Shown: positions 60,671-64,000 of the stretch, piece by piece
How positions within the stretch are numbered: position 1 is the first letter of the stretch
Layout: each line of letters opens with the position of its first letter
Source of the DNA: DASUPK01 sp963848955
Lineage (GTDB): Bacteria > Actinomycetota > Thermoleophilia > Solirubrobacterales > 70-9
Direction of reading: 5' to 3'
Assembly: GCA_963848955.1 (NCBI GenBank)
Contig: CAWKFQ010000019.1
Span: forward strand, 43,810-107,809
Length of the DNA: 64,000 nucleotides
The notes under the pieces: generated by a model
The model's input: the letters and a program-made list of their open reading frames with translations, nothing else
Told to the model about the DNA's origin: nothing
Databases searched by the model: none
Translations under genes and position numbers: made by a program

Positions 60671-61450
60671 GTGGCCAAGGCGCAGGTCCACGCGCCAACG
60701 CGGGGCAACCGCAAGTTGCAGAGCTTCCTCGACGCCGTCAACGCCGACGAGCGCGTACGGGCCTGGTGGTACATGGCACAGATCGATTCGGAGCGCCTCG
60801 GGATGTCGGATCACTCCTGGGTGCACGTGCAGGTGGTGCTCAACATCGCGCTGCGGTTGCTGCGCCTGCTGGTCAAGGGCGGCATCGAGCCGGCGATGGT
60901 CACCGAGCACCGGATGAAGGACCGTGACGCCGAGGTGGTGGTGGCCGGCGGCGCGCTGCTCCACGACGTCGGCATGTCGGTCCATCGCGTCGACCATGAG
61001 GCCTACAGCCTCTTCCTGGTCCAGGAGCGGCTGCAGTCGCTGCTCGTCGACATCTATCGGGACCCAGAGCGGACGGTGGTGACCTCGGAGATCCTGCACG
61101 CGATCATCGGCCACCGCCGTCGCGGCGAGCCCTACACCTTGGAGGCCGGGGTGGTGCGGGTGGCTGACGCGCTCGACATGGCCGAGGGCCGTTCGCGGAT
61201 CCCGGTTGAGGACGGCCAGTACGGGATCCACGCCCTCTCCGCAGCGGCGATCGACGAAGTCCGGATCGAGGGCGGGGAGGAGCGCGCCGTCCGCATCGAG
61301 ATCGACATGAACAACTCCGCCGGCATCTTCCAGGTCGACGACCTGCTCGCCACCAAGCTCCGCGGCACCCCACTCGAGGGCCACGTCGAGGTGATCGCCC
61401 AGGTCTCGGGCGAGACGGAGAAGCGCCTGCTGCCGAGCTTCCGGCTGTAG
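60671..61450 (+). CDS. HD-domain phosphohydrolase, right-arm copy (intact)
   Basis: A 259-residue intact gene. It starts with GTG 60671 after GGGAGGCG. It contains SDHSWVHVQVVLNIALRLLR, the HD metal motif AGGALLHDVGMSVHRVDHEA, ILHAIIGHRRRGEPYTLEAG (third histidine), RVADALDMAEGRSRIPVEDG and FQVDDLLATKLRGTPLEGHV. It resembles metal-dependent HD nucleotide phosphohydrolases; the substrate is unknown. It is the diverged inverted counterpart of the gene at 59691, and their starts face away from a roughly 85-base centre. Confidence 0.88.
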   Translation: MAKAQVHAPTRGNRKLQSFLDAVNADERVRAWWYMAQIDSERLGMSDHSWVHVQVVLNIALRLLRLLVKGGIEPAMVTEHRMKDRDAEVVVAGGALLHDVGMSVHRVDHEAYSLFLVQERLQSLLVDIYRDPERTVVTSEILHAIIGHRRRGEPYTLEAGVVRVADALDMAEGRSRIPVEDGQYGIHALSAAAIDEVRIEGGEERAVRIEIDMNNSAGIFQVDDLLATKLRGTPLEGHVEVIAQVSGETEKRLLPSFRL

Positions 61451-61471
61451 CGGGGGGAGAGTCCGGAGCTC

Positions 61472-61506
61472 GAGCGCTTTCCTGGACGTGGGCCAGGAAA
61501 CTGCTC
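61472..61506. repeat. Hairpin element B, copy 2
   Basis: GAGCGCTTTCCTGG and CCAGGAAACTGCTC around an ACGTGGG loop, 21 bases after the HD stop and just before the DUF559 gene. It has the same orientation as copy 3. Confidence 0.75.
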
Positions 61507-61515
61507 GAGATTCAG

Positions 61516-62416
61516 TCCGGCTCTGGCGTCTCGCGGACTACCAGCACGGGGTCGTGACGCGGCGCCAGCTCATCGAGGGCGGGTTCAGCTCGGATGGGAT
61601 CGACGGCCGCGTCAGAGCTGGCCGCCTTCATCGACTTTGGCGGGGGGTCTTCGCGGTGGGACGGCCGAGACTCACTGCCCGAGGCTGGTGGTCGGCCGCA
61701 GTCCTGGTCTGCGGCGGCAGACAGTGCTCAGCCATCAGAGCGCGGCCCAGCTGTGGGGAATTCGGAGAGACGAAAACAGGCAGTCGAGGGGAGCAGGATC
61801 GGCCGTCGGTCATCGATGTCTCAGTCCCGGGCGTCAAGAGTCACCGGCGGAGCGGGATTCGGATTGCATCGGCGCCGCGACCTCGCAGAGGTGGATCGGA
61901 CCAGGTACGAGCGGATTCCGGTGACGAGTCCAGGTCGCACGCTCCTGGATCTTGCCTCCCTCCTCGACCCGAGCGAGTTGGAGGCCGCAGTGAACGCGGC
62001 CGACAAACTGGGGCTTGTCGATCCCGAGTCCCTACGTGCGGAATCGTGGAGCACCGAGCGCATAATCGGGCTTCCCGCGCTCCGGCGAGTCCTGGATCGG
62101 CATACCTTCGCCGTCACTGATTCAGAGCTGGAGCGGCGCTTCTTGCGGCTCGTTCGTCGGGCAAGGCTGCCGAAGCCGGAGACGCAGCAACGAGTGAACG
62201 GGTTCCGCGTGGATTTCCTCTGGGCAGCTGCCAGGGTCATCGTCGAGACCGACGGTCTGCGGTACCACCGGACGCCAGGTCCAGGCGAAGGATCGGAGGC
62301 GAGACCAAGCGCTCGTTGCCGACGGCTTCATCGTCCTGAGATTCACCCACGCCCAGGTCCGCTACGACCCCGAGCATGTGGCGGCAACGCTGCGCGCCGT
62401 CTTGAATGGATCGTGA
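61516..62416 (+). CDS. AbiEi-like/DUF559 protein, full length, frame broken
   Basis: About 300 residues in shifting frames. The N-terminal AbiEi-like winged-helix antitoxin region reads RLWRLADYQHGVVTRRQLIE, AGRLHRLWRGVFAVGRPRLT and a SHQSAAQLWGIR segment. The middle reads TSPGRTLLDLASLLDPSELE. The C-terminal DUF559 domain reads LRLVRRARLPKPETQQRVNG, FRVDFLWAAARVIVETDGLR and YHRTPG, then HAQVRYDPEHVAATLRAVL in another frame. The stop at 62414-62416 falls at the edge of hairpin element B copy 3. Such proteins are frequent, mobile, uncharacterised genes in actinobacteria. Confidence 0.72.
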
Positions 62417-63247
62417 GCGATTTCCTGGCGGTGGGCCGGGAAACTGCTCGAGATCGGCCTCGACCCCCGCGCCCTTGCCTCCGCGGCCCTCGCCGGCGGC
62501 AAAGCGGGCGGCGCCCTTGACTCCGATGCCGGTGACTGCTCCGCCGATCTCAGCCTCGCGGGCGAGGCCCTCCTCCAGCGGGAGTCCGAAGCCCTCGATG
62601 GCCGAGCGACGGTCGGCCAGCATCGTCTCCTGTGGGAACGAGGCGAGTCCCTCGGCCATCTCCAGAGACCGCTCCAGGTGCTTCCCGGGCGCGACGACTT
62701 CGGTCAGGAGGCCCATTCGAGGGCCTCATCGGCCTCGACGATCCGGCCGCTGAGGATCAGGTCCAGAGCCCGGCCCATGCCGACGATCCGCGGCAGGCGC
62801 TGCGTGCCTCCGTCGATCAGGGGGACGCCCCAGCGCCGCTCGGGGAAGCCGAGCCGCGCGGTCTCGGTCCCGACCCGCAGGTCGCACCAGAGCGCCAGCT
62901 CGAGCCCGCCGGCGAGCGCCCAGCCGGAGATCGCGGCGATCGTCGGTTTCGACGGCGTCAGGCGCGTGAACCCGAGCGGCCCGTCCGGCCGGGGCTTCAG
63001 CCACTGCTGGGCGATGCCCTGGTCGTTCATCGCGGCCGCCACGGACTTGAGGTCGGCGCCCGGCGCAGAAGGCCTCATCGCCGGCGCCGGTGAGGATCAT
63101 CACCCTCGCCTCGTCGTCGGACTCGAACCCGCGGTAAGCCTCGAGCAGCTGGTCGGCGGTGCTCGGGTCGACGGCGTTGCGGCGCTCCGGGCGGTCGATG
63201 GTGATCACCGCCGCCGCTCCGCGCCGCTCATAGCCGACCTCGGGCAT
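62237..63247 (-). CDS. Enoyl-CoA hydratase, right-arm copy, frame broken
   Basis: A near copy of the gene at 57898: RPERRNAVDPSTADQLLEAY, DEAFCAG, TRLTPSKPTIAAISGWALAG, FPERRWGVPLIDGGTQRLPR and EEGLAREAEIGGAVTGIGVK. An extra G near 63060 and a missing base near 62715 break it. The TAG that ends the left copy is GAG here, so the open frame reads on through hairpin element B and antisense to the DUF559 gene to 62237; the functional end is probably near 62465. Confidence 0.75.
62415..62449. repeat. Hairpin element B, copy 3
   Basis: GAGCGATTTCCTGG and CCGGGAAACTGCTC around a CGGTGGG loop; the one stem change is a G-T wobble, so pairing is kept. It forms a direct repeat with copy 2 that brackets the DUF559 gene. 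Confidence 0.75.
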
Positions 63248-63251
63248 CGAG

Positions 63252-64000
63252 TCAGCCGGGGGTGGCCTGCGGCCATCCCTTCAGGTAGGGTAGGGGGTCG
63301 ATCGGTTTGGTCTCGGCGCCCGGGGCCGCCTTGCCGACCCGGACCTCGAAGTGGAGGTGCGGGCCTTCGCAGGAGCCGGTGCACCCAAGCCGGCCGATCA
63401 ACTGCCCGGCGTGCACCTGCTTGCCGAGCAGCGCCGGCGATGGCTTGAGCATGTGCATGTAGACGAAGCTGTGGTTGTCCTGCGGGCTGTAGATCGTCAG
63501 GAAGTTGCCCCGGCCGCCGGAATCGGGGTCGGTGCTCTTGCCTCGATCGACGACGACCCCGTCATGGACAGCGACCTCAGGAGTACCCGTCTTCCCAGAA
63601 GACGTCCTGGCCCTGATGGAATGCCCGTAGCGCAGGGCGCCGAACCGGGCCTGGGCGTCGCCGAGGTCGTGGGCTCCGAATAGCGGGAAGACGTAGCCGG
63701 GTGCAAGGCCGGGCGGGCGTGCCGGAGTCGATGCCAAAGATCGCGGCGCTGCTCGCCAGTGACTGGCGGCTCGCTCCCGTGTCGAGTCCCGGCACCGGCA
63801 GACCGAGCGCCGAGCCCAGGCCAGCGCTGAGGCCAGCACCACGGTCACCGCCAACCCCGCCTTGGCGGTCGGCCAGACCAGGCCGCGCCTTCGCGTCGAG
63901 GCACGCCTGCGGTTCTCCGCGGCGCGGGCGCGCTTGCGAACCGGGCCCCTACGCCAGGTTCGATCCGGGCGCCTGCCGGCTTGCGCTCAGGCTTCGGTGG
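63252..64000 (-). CDS. M23 peptidase, right-arm copy, frame broken and cut by window
   Basis: The C-terminal peptidase domain is nearly identical to that at 56820: DNHSFVYMHMLKPSPALLGK, GPHLHFEVRVGKA, and a final KPIDPLPYLKGWPQATPG. The region before it (LAPGYVFPLFGAHDLGDAQA) is interrupted by indels near 63620 and 63720, and upstream parts are in other frames up to the window end. The first HxxxD metal motif is disrupted here (GHSIRART where the left copy has GHMHEGQD), probably by sequence error. Confidence 0.75.

Larger units (their letters stand above)
60671..64000 (-). repeat. Right arm of the inverted duplication (continues past window)
   Basis: Reverse complement of the left arm: HD gene, DUF559 gene (full length here), enoyl-CoA hydratase and M23 peptidase. 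At base 64000 the sequence still aligns with 57144, so the repeat boundary is not reached. Confidence 0.85.

Overview
The window is very GC-rich actinobacterial chromosome, most likely from the class Thermoleophilia (Solirubrobacterales-like). That placement is inferred from gene types and codon use, not from a marker gene. The genes are mostly housekeeping and are packed into overlapping operons. Many clearly orthologous genes (gap, pgk, tpiA, gpmI, ppk, ppx, pstSCAB, phoU and others) are broken by one- or two-base indels, often an extra G or C in a short run. I read these as sequence errors in a draft assembly, not as gene decay, and give the full span of each gene.

Layout. 0-7 kb: System I cytochrome c maturation genes (ccmI-like, ccmF, ccmE on the minus strand; ccmG and ccmH on the plus strand) split by a CDP-glucose gene pair, a small hypothetical gene and tRNA-Gly(CCC); then a GDP-mannose 3,5-epimerase-like gene. 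7-13 kb: argS, rlmH, an M48 protease, a metallophosphoesterase, a lipoprotein and a Ser/Thr kinase. 13-19 kb: the glycolytic operon gap-pgk-tpiA-gpmI followed by tgt. 19-25 kb: a DrrAB-type ABC exporter, rapZ-uvrC, enoyl-CoA hydratase and a cupredoxin. 25-31 kb: MaoC hydratase, a substrate-binding lipoprotein, a Tad-pilus-like cluster ending in a VanY-lytic transglycosylase fusion, and a (p)ppGpp-hydrolase-like HD protein.

31-53 kb is dominated by phosphate and polyphosphate biology. A minus-strand operon encodes a PHP-phosphoesterase/GT4 fusion, polyphosphate kinase, a DUF47 PhoU-like protein and a DUF6328 membrane protein. Two half-size CHAD proteins, an exopolyphosphatase and a complete pstS-pstC-pstA-pstB-phoU operon preceded by a PhoB-type regulator and a receiver-less winged-helix protein follow. 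An arsR-arsM-diiron-protein operon sits beside ppx. Eleven-base direct repeats resembling actinobacterial PHO boxes (GTTCAC core) lie upstream of the PHP-GT4 operon, upstream of pstS, upstream of the winged-helix gene and before a candidate small RNA with a strong intrinsic terminator (53.24-53.40 kb). Together these suggest a PhoP-type regulon linking phosphate import, polyphosphate and possibly glycolipid synthesis.

53-57 kb: a CDF metal transporter and two UppP paralogues. 57-64 kb: a large imperfect inverted duplication centred near 60.6 kb. Each arm carries an M23 peptidase, an enoyl-CoA hydratase, DUF559/AbiEi-like sequence and an HD phosphohydrolase. The hydratase copies look almost identical while the HD copies are clearly diverged. 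The duplication continues past the window end. Two families of short palindromic repeats were also found: one in four copies at gene 3' ends and one in three copies around the DUF559 genes.
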